Part shown: one piece after another, positions 22,701 to 34,700 of the stretch
Layout: each line of letters opens with the position of its first letter
Numbering within the stretch: the stretch's first letter is position 1
Source of the DNA: Centropus unirufus
Taxonomy: Eukaryota > Chordata > Aves > Cuculiformes > Centropidae
Direction: 5' to 3'
Assembly (NCBI GenBank): GCA_013397695.1
Contig: VYZI01000018.1
Span: forward strand, 3,016,920-3,080,919
DNA length: 64,000 nt
Notes under the pieces: generated by a model
Databases searched by the model: none
What the model saw: the letters and a program-made list of their open reading frames with translations, nothing else
Told to the model about the DNA's origin: nothing
Translations under genes and position numbers: made by a program

Positions 22701-25700
22701 CCTCAAATAAATCTCAGTTATTGGTGAAGTAAATATTTTATTTGCTATGGAGCTACAATTAACATCATAGAATGATCAGGGGTTGCATTTATACATTTGA
22801 ATATGAGTACAACCATAGCAAACTTGAAGACCTGGTTTGTAAACCAGCTCAATGAGAAATTTTGTAAGAGCACGAGAAAAAATGGTTTTAAATGTTTACC
22901 GCTTTGCTTTATTCATGGGTTAATGCAGTTATCCTGTGTAAGGCTTACATGGGGAGCACATGTGGGATGTGGTGAATGGCTAAAGGTAAACAGAATAACC
23001 TTGACACAGGATTTTTTTGCTGGTCAAAGCTTTCAGAATGGGATACTTGAAAGTGAGTATCACTTGAACGTGATACTTGAACGTGGTTGTGTTGCAGACA
23101 GCTTGCTGAAGGTGGTCTAAGTTTCACAGCTGCTGACTGCTGGCTACTATCACCTTAACAGCTGAAAAATGAGGGGGAAGGGTTACATTCTATCTTCTGC
23201 ATCTGAGGTGTATGCAAAGAGTGTGTCTGCGCAATCAGACAATGTGCTGATACCCCAGAGTTGGTTGTCATTTTAACCACTTTTTGGTTTATGTATTCTT
23301 TTGTTTTAAGTCGTGACACAAACTTTTGAAGCAGCTGGTAAATGTCATGGTGACAATAAAGGCAATCAGTCAAAACGATAGTAGGGTTTTGCTTTCCATA
23401 AATAGCATTCAGACAAGTCTTAAATTCCCTTTTGGTTCATTTTCTGAATAAAGAAGGGTCTATTGCTATAACTTGAGTAATATTTTTATAATTGCTTTTC
23501 CCCCTCTCTTTTCAGACTTTTGATGCCATTTCTCTGCAGAGAAATGGTGGAACTCCTGGACAAGAGTGACAGCGCAGTCAACCATACCAGTTTATCAAAC
23601 TATGCATTTCTTTATGGAGTTTTTCCAGCAGCACCTGGTGTCGCGATATTTGCAAGTCAATTTAATATGGAAGTAGGAATTGTATGTAACTGGCTTCTCC
23701 CAAACATGTACTAACTTTGAGCTTAGCTTTGTTGATTAAGTACTTAAGTAAATAAGTGGACTTGATGAATTTGCTTTTCTGTGCTATAGACTCTTTAGAT
23801 TTAATTGTGATCCCTAGGTCTCAAATATATATTACATTTCAGTTAATATTAAATGAGGAAGGTACTCTTTTCTGATGTCTCAAGTGTCTTGATAATACAC
23901 ATTCATAAAGAAGTCTTCCTGCTTTTCTTATTTGTGACTCTAGTAGGAGGAACAGGGCTAACTTTAAATGCAGTGAACTTGTAACTTTGTTTCAGGTTTG
24001 GTTTTTTTGTTTGTTTGTTTTGGCTTCTTTGTCTGGGTTTGTTGTTGTTTTTTTCTCCAAAGATCTGATCTTTGAGCTACATTTTTTGTAGGAAGAAACA
24101 CAAATTGTTACTGACTTCAGTAAGAACAGCTTTAGCTTCATGCTGAAAACTTACAGAAGAACTTCTGCTTTACGCGATTCTGCTGTGTTGCCCTTCAGTT
24201 AAATCTTGGGGTAGAAATAATGCATTTTACATTTTTTATAGTAGAGGCTAGCAATTATCTTTCCAACTTAAAATACAAAGGTATAATTTTGCCAGTAGTT
24301 GTATTCTGAAAGCAAATTATTTATTATGGCTTGAGATCTGATTAACCGTGTTCTGTTTCTGTTTGACTCTATTTCCAGATTACCTCAGGCATGGTGATAA
24401 GCACTTTTGTGTCTGCACCTATTATGTATGTTTCTGCGTGGCTGTTGACCATTCCGTCTATGGACCCCAACCCACTGGCATCTGCACTCCAAAATGTTAG
24501 CTTTGACATAAGCATCGTCAGCCTCATTTCTCTGGTAGGTGTTGATGAAGCCATATAAAAGCACGCTGTCATGTCAGGGTAGCATTTGTATTTAAACAGC
24601 AAATCAAGTCATGATAATTCACATTTCCTCATCGTATCCTGCAGTGGAAGGATGAGGAAGGAGTTAAAAATCTTCTTGATTTAACAGTGGATGGGCTGAA
24701 AAGCTGTACTGCAGAGAAAGATGGGTGAGTGAAGTAGAGTTTAAGGGTTTGTCCATTTTGTTTGTTTTGGTTTTATTTTATTTTTTGTGGTGTTTTTTTA
24801 AAGGAGCATGGGAAAATAATAGTACCAGCTTGTACCACAGGGAATAATTGCATAAAGCCCTGTGAGGTGCTTGGATATCATAGTAATGGGAAGCTTTGTA
24901 TGTGCTTCAGCTCCAGAAACATCAGTGAATATTTATGCAATGAGGTATTAATGACATTTTTTACCTTGGAAGTTTTAATTTTTTTATCAAACTAATTTCC
25001 TAGAAATTTTGGATGCAGAAAAGGAAGTGGGTTGAAAATCCAGAAGTCCGATGTTTGTTATTTTGGCTGTATAGGCACTGCAGATAATTCTTTTGTTTTG
25101 TTTGCTGCTTTTAAACATAAAAGTATCTACGTTGGAAGGAGTTGAAATTTTCTTAAGTTGTTATATTACTGCTGCTGTCGCAGATCAGTTTGTGGAGATT
25201 CAGGAGGGGAATTTTAAATTCTAAATTGTCGGTTATTCTGTGGTGAAGTCATTTACGTCCTGAGGACTAACCAGGTTTCCATGCACTAGAGTCAAGCTCT
25301 TGGCACTTCATGGAAATATTTCACCATCCTTGTTTTTAAATTCAGTTTTTTCCTTTTGTGTTATAGATCTGGTCTCTTATTGTTCTTCTCCTGAGTAAGA
25401 AATACAAACAATTTCCTCATATGATTACAACCAATCTCCTTGTTGCTCAGGTCAGTAGTGAGAAGAATGCTCTTGGGTGAGTTTGGGGTTTTTTAAAGTC
25501 TTACTTTTAATTTACCCTTTTTACAGGTTTGCTTTCTACAGTGGCATTTTCATAGGCATCTGTGGAGGGCAGGGGAATCAAATGTGTGACTTGTTTAGAC
25601 AAGTTCTGTGCCTTAAAATACACCCTTGAAGAAAATAATAGTTGATGCTGGTAGTATGGCTTTCAGACAGGACTATAAGCTTCTGAATACGCTTTTAGCA

Positions 25701-28700
25701 TTTTAATTTACCACCTAATACTGTTGAACACACTCCTGTATCAATTTATGCCTATCTGAAGTCCGCAATTCCAGGATCCAGAGCAGCATGTGTTTGACTC
25801 TACGGTGGCCTGACTCAAGGAGCTAAGTACAAAACTAATCCCGTATTGTTTTGGCTCCCTGAAGTGGCTCACTGAGGGATCAGACTGGTGCCAGTGCTGA
25901 TGCAAGGAAGTTGGTGTGGGAATGCATGGCTGGTGGCTAGGGAGGGGCAAAGGCAAATAGCTCTGGATTAAGTTTAATTGTTACTTAAACTGAGAGAAAA
26001 CTCTGAAGTATTTGTTCCTTCTTCTCTTGAAGTCCACTGCACAACTGCTGTTAGATTTGGTGGGAGGAGCCTGTGCTTGTAACACCTATGCAGTGGTGCT
26101 CTGTGAAGGGTTCTGCAGTTGAAAAAAAATATGTAGTAAACTCTCTGAGGTCTGATCACTTGAAGAAGTCAAGTATGAGAGTTGTGGGTGCTTCTTGTCT
26201 GTAACAGCAAAGTTATGTTTCATCTTAAAAAAAAAAAACTACTGCATTACTATTTCCATGATATTTCAGCCTGTCTTTTCAGATTCCTTCAGCACTATTT
26301 AACGGCTATGAGAATTAGCCAATTCATAAAGCCACGCTACAGTAAATCTGGGGATGGAGTTTCAAAGCTTGTTGTAGCTGTATTACAGTGTTCAGTTTTT
26401 CTTGTCATCCTGCTTTCCCAGTTTAAATGATGGCTTCTTACCTTTCTTTCCAGTTTATTGCTTGCATTGGAATGGTGGTGTGGAATTTCATTGTTAAAGA
26501 GAAAGACATCACCATGCAGATCCTAGTATTTATATTCCTCTACAGCTCACTTTATAGCACCTACATGTGGACAGGTACGATTTTTCTAGGCAGACTCCAG
26601 GTATTGTAATTAAAAATCAATGTACTGAAATAATTTTATTACATCCTTCAGAGTAGTTGTACCTTTCACTTGTGTGGAGTTCTACAAATATGTATACTTC
26701 TAAGCTGTGCTGAGCCGCAGCACTAGCAACACAGGGCTCAATCTCAAGCACTGCTTCTGCTACTGGGAGCTTATACTTTGGCAGGTCTTGTGTCTTTGCT
26801 AGACGCAGCAGCCTTGGGAGCTTGTTACAAGGTAAAGGAACCTGCTTCCATCACAGAGGCTGTTCCAAGTAGAGAGGATGTGGTGGGTTGCCCTTCAGTC
26901 AAAAATATTATTATTGATGATTTTCAATTAATGAAGAGGTTGAGATATTAAGAGTTTAATTATTTAGTATTAAGTAGATTGAAAAACTTTGTACCTCAAA
27001 AAAGGAGGAAATACCCAAGCAGCTTTAACATTTCTTTCCCCTGGCAATTGTACTTTAAAAAACCAGTGTGTGTGTTCTGCAGGCATGGACAATTAATGTA
27101 GGGATTATGGGAAATAGGCAGAATTGAAAGATGCATCCAGAAGTTTGGAGAATGTTACATGTAGGCTTAACAAAGAGACTTTGGGTATCCAGGGGACTTC
27201 TTATGCTGTTTTTGAGTCCTGAATTCTAAAGGTTCCATTTCTGTGGTGGTTTTGTGGAGTAATCTGTATTTGTGTTTAGCTGAAATAGGAAACTCATGAT
27301 TAGTATAACACAGCTAGCATAGCTACCAGCTTTGCTTCAGCGTGGGGAATGTTCCCGAGCAGCTGAATGGTGAATAGAACAGGCAGTTCCAGAAGTTACT
27401 GCCATATGTAGTTATATATGTAAAAATATGGAAAAGGCTTTGGTTACATTTATCATTGACTTCATAAAGGGCTGGTCAGATTTTAAAGAAATGTTATAAC
27501 AGAATACAACCTTATTTGTTTGTTACTTGAGATTATCAGTCTAGAACAAGTGCTATTGATGCAAATAACTGATCTCTTAAGGTGTCTTAAATGTTCTTAT
27601 TAAACGTTTTATATGCACGTGAAGCTTTGTAAGCAAGTGGATGTTTAATGTAAAATGTCCTGAAATTTCTTCAATGTTTCATTGTTAATATGATTTTTTT
27701 AAGGTAATAGGTGTTTTTTATTTTACTTTCTCAGAATACAACTAGAAAAATAATTTTGGGTTATTTGAAGGTCTGAGCAGAGTATCTTAGTTACTGAGCA
27801 GGTCACATCATGTTGCTTCTAGACTGTATCAGTTCTTTTTATAATAATAAAGCATTTTTAACATGGGATATTTTTTTTTAGGTTTTCTGTCTTTCTCTTT
27901 GTTTCTATTGAGGAAAAGAGAAACAGTAAAATTTCCCATTGGATTTATTATCATAGCTGGATGGGGGTAAGTCAATTCAAGTGTTTCGCTGTAGAATTCG
28001 TGGTAGCCTGCTTGATATGTAACTTTGTGTTCTGCTCTTTCAGAATCCCAACACTTCTGGTAGGAATCTTACTAATTGTTGGTGAACGTAACGGCACTAG
28101 CATTGATTCTGCCTTTTTCTATGGAAAACATCAGGTAGGAACATGTTCTGTCCTCTTTGCTTCAGACTTCTGCTATGTCTAATAGATATTGAGAAATTAT
28201 GTTCTTTGTTTGCTTCTTATTTAAGTAGCTTTCAGTCAAAGTACAGGCTTCCATAATAATAGTAGTAGCATTATCAAATAGTTATCGATTGATTCAAAAA
28301 TATATTTCTCTAATGCACCATTAGGAAACGTAGTCTGAACAAGGATCTTCAAGTTTAGGCAACTATGACTAAGAAAGTGAGGGAGTAGGCTTCCTAAAGA
28401 AAAAGTTAATGAATTGCAGAGCCCTTTTCCTGGTGACTAATTTGTAATCTCACTTCATAATTATCTAAAATGTGTACCATTAAATAGATAATTAATGGCT
28501 TCTGGTATGTAATAGATAGGATCTTCATTACATGTGTAGCAGTAACTGCTTGTGCTATGGGAGACTTCGCTGTACAGTCATGGGTTGCAAGTCCATGATC
28601 CCTAACCTCAGTTTTTACCAATGAGTAGGTGCTCATCTCAGAGGATATGAGGTGCACTAGCAGAGGTATTTGTCATGTTTTCCCTCTGTCTTTCTTATGG

Positions 28701-31700
28701 ATAGAGAGCCTGGGAGTCTCTGAGGGATATTCATGTGGCACTTTCACAAGTACTAAAATAGCCTCACAGTGGACTGTGGGTATCAGTAGGAAATGATTGG
28801 AAGGAAAAGTTAATTAATGGGATGCTGCCCATGGGAGAAAACATGGAAATCAGAGCTATGCCAGAGGGTGACAGGAGCACATTCCTCTTTGGAGTTAATA
28901 GGTACCTGCACAGAACTTGAACTGAAGCACTAATGACCCTGAGGGGAAAGATGATGATGATGGTGAGAGGATGTTTCTGTGTCGCCTAGGAAATAGGGGT
29001 AACCATGAAAAAACAAAAGGAGCCGAGTTAGGCAAGGAAAGTTCGTTGGGTGCACTGAGGGCTCTTTCAGTGCCACAAGGTGCAAGAGCAGTAAATACAG
29101 AAATCTGTCTCTAATTCAGATGCATTTGTTAGTATGTTTAGGAAGGTACAGAATTTAGAAAGACAGATGTATGCAGCTATTTTCCTTTATTTTGTATCTT
29201 CTTTGCTTTCTTGACAGATCATCACCACAGCAGCGATCCTGTTCATCAGTATATTCATGTCAGGTATCTCGCTTATGTGCATGAACAGGAATAGGCAAGA
29301 GTCAACCTATGAGGTATTAAACCCATACTCACCGCGCAGCCCAGTGGAGGTGGTTGAAGGGGAAGGGAGTGAGGGGAATCACGTTGCAGCCACTGTGCCT
29401 CAGCCTTCTGCAGGACCTTTTGCACAGCCTCCTCAAAGATCATCTGCAGAGCCATCTGCAGAAAGAGGTAGGGAAAGTATACTTCAAAGAGAACAAATAG
29501 CTCAGGATACAATAATTATCCAAATTTAATTCTGACCTGGGAAAGAGAGTTTATTACAGCTTCCACTGTAGCTCTAGGACAGAAGGAAATCTAGGTATAA
29601 CTGCCCAAGGATTTAGGTTTATGTTTCTAAGGAAAATCTGATGTTTGTCACTGTAAGGGTTGGGGGTTGTGAACAGGAAAAAAAAGCATGTGTTGGGGGT
29701 TTTATGAAAGTAGTGGTATCTTGATAAGGTTGCAATAAATGCAGTCCACTGGGTGTCTTAAATTGTTTACCCACTCAAGCACCTCTCTGAGAATGAATTA
29801 TATGCCCGCAGCATTGCTAGTCAATGTGATTCTAATCTTCCTTGATTTTTTGTAGCCTTTTTGATCACTTCCGGTATGTTTTCCCTCTAGCAAAAAGTAC
29901 TTGTGTTGCTTCCATGGTGGTAGCTCTGTGTTAAATATTTTTATATATTAGTAGCATAATCCATTTACCCTTTTGGAAGACTGGAAAAGTAAAGTCTGTT
30001 TTCCCCTTTCGGGTTATTTTTCAGCGTAATAGTTAAAGCTGTAGAAACAATATTTTTATACGTGGAAGACAGTGTCCTTTGCTACCATAATTTAACTATC
30101 CCGCTATATATACTTAATAGGTTGCTGTTCTTGTCAAGGAACAAATGGTGAGTTATCCTGTGCTAGAGAGAGCAAAGCCACGTCAAATGCTGTTGAAAGC
30201 AAGGTTCCTCCAATTGAGACAGGTAAAACAGTAGTGTCTCCTTGTTTTAATATGACAAACTCTTCCACAATATTTGTGGGCTGTTCTTCCAAAGAAACTG
30301 GTTGGGCGGTTCTTCTCTCAACCCTACCTGCACAACTTATATTGTATTCAAGTATTAGGTGTCATGTTAGGTATTTGTTCTCTTCTGCTTGATAGTTTTT
30401 AATAATCTTAGAGAGCTCAAGATGAACAGTTGTTTTGTTTTTGTTTTTTTTTTTTACCACTAAGCTACTTTAACATATCCTTTTGAGCATTTAGACTTCA
30501 CCTCTCATCTTTGTCTTGTTTGGACGCTGGGAAGTTGAATGCAAAACCCTACTTTGCTCCCAGATTTCAATTTGACCTTGAAATATTTTTATATTATGCT
30601 TTGTTTGGATGCAGCACAACTTTCTACAAATCCACATATTTCACGCTGCAACACAGTTATGTATCCTCCTATAAACTGCTGGCTTTCCAACTATTTTACC
30701 TATTAAGGAATTCATAGAAGCAATCATAAGAATCATAAGCACTCACAAGTGATCATAAGAATCACTTCCAGTGATCGAGGAAGGCCATTTTAATTTTGTT
30801 GTCCTAAAAGATAAGGTTGAAGATATCTTACGATTCAGAGGGAATTTTTTCAGCCTACTGAAGGAGCACTTTAATACTAGAACTCAGTAGAAGCAAGTTG
30901 TAATGGATACACTTGTGTAATTTTGGCTGCAGTAGTTACTAATCCTTCTGCTATCCCCTCAAACTGCTATGACAGGTATCCGGTGTGAGTACTTGGGTAT
31001 GCCTTTGCCAGGAAGTTTGTCAATGCCATCTAGAGGAAGGTACTCGGAATTGCTTAGAAATCTGTAGCTAGAAAACAAGCATCCATTCTCTGTGTGTTTG
31101 GTTCTTTTGATTGGTAGAATTATGGCAGTTTTCTGATTCCGTGTTAAAAATACAGTCACAGAACAGTTGATCATCTGTCTGGTCTAGAGCTCAATAATGC
31201 TAAGATACAGAGTAAAAAAATCAGAGCTGATGGTATTGGATGTTTGAAATATTTATTCTAAGTTTAAAAACCTGTTATGAGAGAACACTGTTTTTTCATT
31301 ATTTCTAGCAGTATTTTCTAAATGTTAACCACAACTTAAGTTTGCATTAAACCTTTGAAAGAAGAGTTTTGCTGAAAAAAGCGTCTTCATTTTGCAAGCA
31401 CTTATAAGCCACTTTAGAAGCTTGCAAACTTGTAAACTGCTGTTTCATTTGAGACTGGATGCCAATATTAAATTTTGTGGGTGTGACATCAGTACAGATA
31501 TTTATTACAAGGTAATTTAACCCAGAGAGTGACATTGAGTTTTACTCATGTTGTTCCTAAGTTAGAAACCTAATGACCAAACCTCATGGTTTGTTTTCAG
31601 CTGATCAGTGCGTGAGTCGTTGCAGTGCTCAAACCTGCGTATTGGCTCAGGAAGAGCAGCTTCTGCAGATGGGAGACAAACAGCTGGCCCGGCATGTGGT

Positions 31701-34700
31701 GCTGTGCTTACTACTTATTGTTGGCCTGTTTGCTGTAAGTACTTTTTCTCCCCATGTTGTTTAACTCGTTGAGGTGGAATGATTTTCAGGAAAGCTATGT
31801 AGACAAGCTAGAAAAATCTTGCAGCTCCTCATGTCACAATTCATTAAATAAATTAGAGGCTTTGTTTTGTTCCGTGGGAGAGGGATCTCGTATCCTTGGA
31901 AGAGGGATATAATAAAATTAATTTTTCAGTGCTACATCATAAATTAAAGGCAGGTTATGATTGTTGATTTTTAATGAGCAAGCCACACTGGAAAATCCTA
32001 AAGGGGGGGAGGGAAGGAACTATATGATTTGGGAATTCATTCATCGCTACTGCACTTCTTCCCATTTTTCTCAAGAGACAGTTGTATTCCTGAGACAGTA
32101 ATCAATTAAAAATGTAAAGTGAATTCTACTTCTGAGGGAGACTGTACAAAAATAGTTTTCACCTAATCATGCTTATATTTGGAACTTGGATTTCTTTGGG
32201 GTGCTTTAGTAATGAACAACAATGTGAGGTTTTATTTGAAATGAGAAAATTCAGTTTTGTTTCTTTTAGTGTTGGTTTGGAAGCAAGGTAACTAAGTTCG
32301 TCTTCCCAAGCATCGTCACTGACTCGATCCAAGCTGTGAAGGCAGTTGCTCCTGTGTAAAAGTGTGAAAAACCAAAATGTAACGTATTAGGGAGTATAAT
32401 TTGAATTTTTAACTGTGGCAAATATAAGAAGCAACCATTTGAATGTAACACCTAAAGTTGAGCTTCTTGTGGGTGACAATTGAGGGAAGTATTTTTGTTT
32501 TAAATGGAAAATACTTGCTGCACAAACAGGTAATACTGCAAAGCAGGACACAGGGGCACAACTATGTAGTGTAATGGTTACTGCTGTTACTTTTCAGGTC
32601 CCATTAAATTACAAAATGGAAGTTTTCCTTCTCTCAAATACTCAATGCTAATATATTTTTACATCTTCTGTATTTAAGAGGTGTCCCAAAATGTTAGCCT
32701 CACTCTTAGTTGCATCTGAATGATTATGTAGGTACTATGAAATGAGACCAGCTACATTAAAGAAATTGCCTTTACACCCACAGAGATAAACTTCAGAGGT
32801 TTTCCCTTCTGTCTGACATCTGAAATAGCTGAAGTGGTGTGTGCTTCAGCTTACCTCTATCTTAACTATGCAGAAAATGTGTGGAAAGCACTGGTCTCAC
32901 CTGAAGAGGCCCAAAGACAAATACTGCAAATCTGTCTGGGCCAATATGGGCTGTGTTAGGTCGAATACCTAAGCATGCTTAAGGCGAGTTCCTTATGTAA
33001 AGGACCCCAACACTGCTATGTTTTGAATTGTTTTGTTTGAAAACAAACAAGCTTTCCCCAGCCTCAGCAATTAAACCTCACTAAGATGATGTCTAAGGTG
33101 TTTGTTCCCTTTTAATTGTCTTTAATTTGAATCATTTGTTAAGTAAAAACAGTGAAGACTGCAAGTGTCTGTTAGTATGTGAAGAGTAAGAAAGTGCTTT
33201 TGGTTTTCAACAACAGAATCTTTCCAGTTGCTTGTGGTGGCTGTTCAACCAGGAGCCTGGGAGGCTCTATGTGGAATTGCAGTTCTTCTGTGCTGTGTTT
33301 AATTTTGGTCAGGTATGTATCAGTGGTTGTTCCAAAAATGGCTTTGTTAGTGGGTGTTGCAGCACGTGCTGTTACAAGCACTGTAAGTTGAAGTCCTCAA
33401 ACGATGCTGAAGTTATCAACTCCTGATGCTGTTTTGCCTCTTCTCAAGATCTCTCTTGCTTCGATAGCTTTCTTGCCATAATGCATGTCTCTTATGTGCA
33501 TGAATACTTTTTAAGGTAAAAATGACACCTGAGTACCAAATGCCTACGGAAACAGAGTACGATTTTGGCCTTATTTGTACCAGAAAGCTTCACTGGTTTC
33601 GTTATCTCAATATCTAGAGAAGAGGGATAATTATGTGTGTTTTGGCAATGAGCTTTTAACATTTTATTTCTGTTCTTTAGAAACCAATGTTTTTGCTAAT
33701 GATGCATTTTCTTTTTTTTTTCCCTGCAGGGCTTCATTTCCTTTGGTATTTTTGGCTTAGATAAGCATTTAATCATTCTACCATTCAAGCGGAGGTAAAC
33801 GGAATCTTTACTCTTACACTTACAAACTTAGTTATTAAAGACAATAATTTTCAAGGGGTATGGAGTGTTCAGTACCATTGCGCTCTATTCCCTGTTTGTT
33901 CAATCTTCCACATTTGTTTTCTTTCACAGTTGTGGAGAGTCAATTGTGGTTCACTCTGCCTGATGGGTTTTTACCTGTGTCCTAATGGCACTTCCAAAGA
34001 CAAATCCCACAGGCCCCCTAGAGACAAAATCTTTGGCAAATAATGGCCAAGTATGTGATTGGATCTTAGATGCTTAGATACTGAACCAGATTTTGTCAGA
34101 ACTGTTTTCAAGTCCTGTATTCGTAAGCTCATGCAAGTGCTTGGTGTGGATGGACCCTTCCACTGGCAGCTCACTGGGGAGGTGTCAGTTGTACAAAGCC
34201 ATCTTTAGCTTAGAGCTGCTTGCTTACACTGTGAGTACAGCAGCTAAAGCTGACTCCCAGCACCTCTGTCTTTCCTTCTGCCTGAGCCTAGGACAAAGCC
34301 TCTCTATTCTAAAACCATAAGAGTTTAGTAGGAAGATTGTGTATAAATTATAGAGTGAGAAACCAGTAAAACAGTTGTGATGAGCTTCCTTCAATATCTG
34401 TTCCACTATTTGCAGTTTCCTTAAAAATGCCTCTGATTGATTTGCTGCTTTTTATGTATTTTCTTTTGTCTCTTTCTTTCTTGGTTTTGATTTTTTTTTT
34501 CCTTCTTTTTGAAGACTTGAATTTCTCTGGGGAGGAAAAGAAGTGGCCGGGCATACAGATTCCTCTGTACCTGAGGAAATCAGGATGACCTGTCAACAGT
34601 TTGTTCATTATCATAGAGATCACTGTGTTAGAAGCATTGTGAGAGGCAGAAGGTAAGGTTCCTCCCAGCACGTACGACTTTGTTGCAAAGGTCACCCGTC

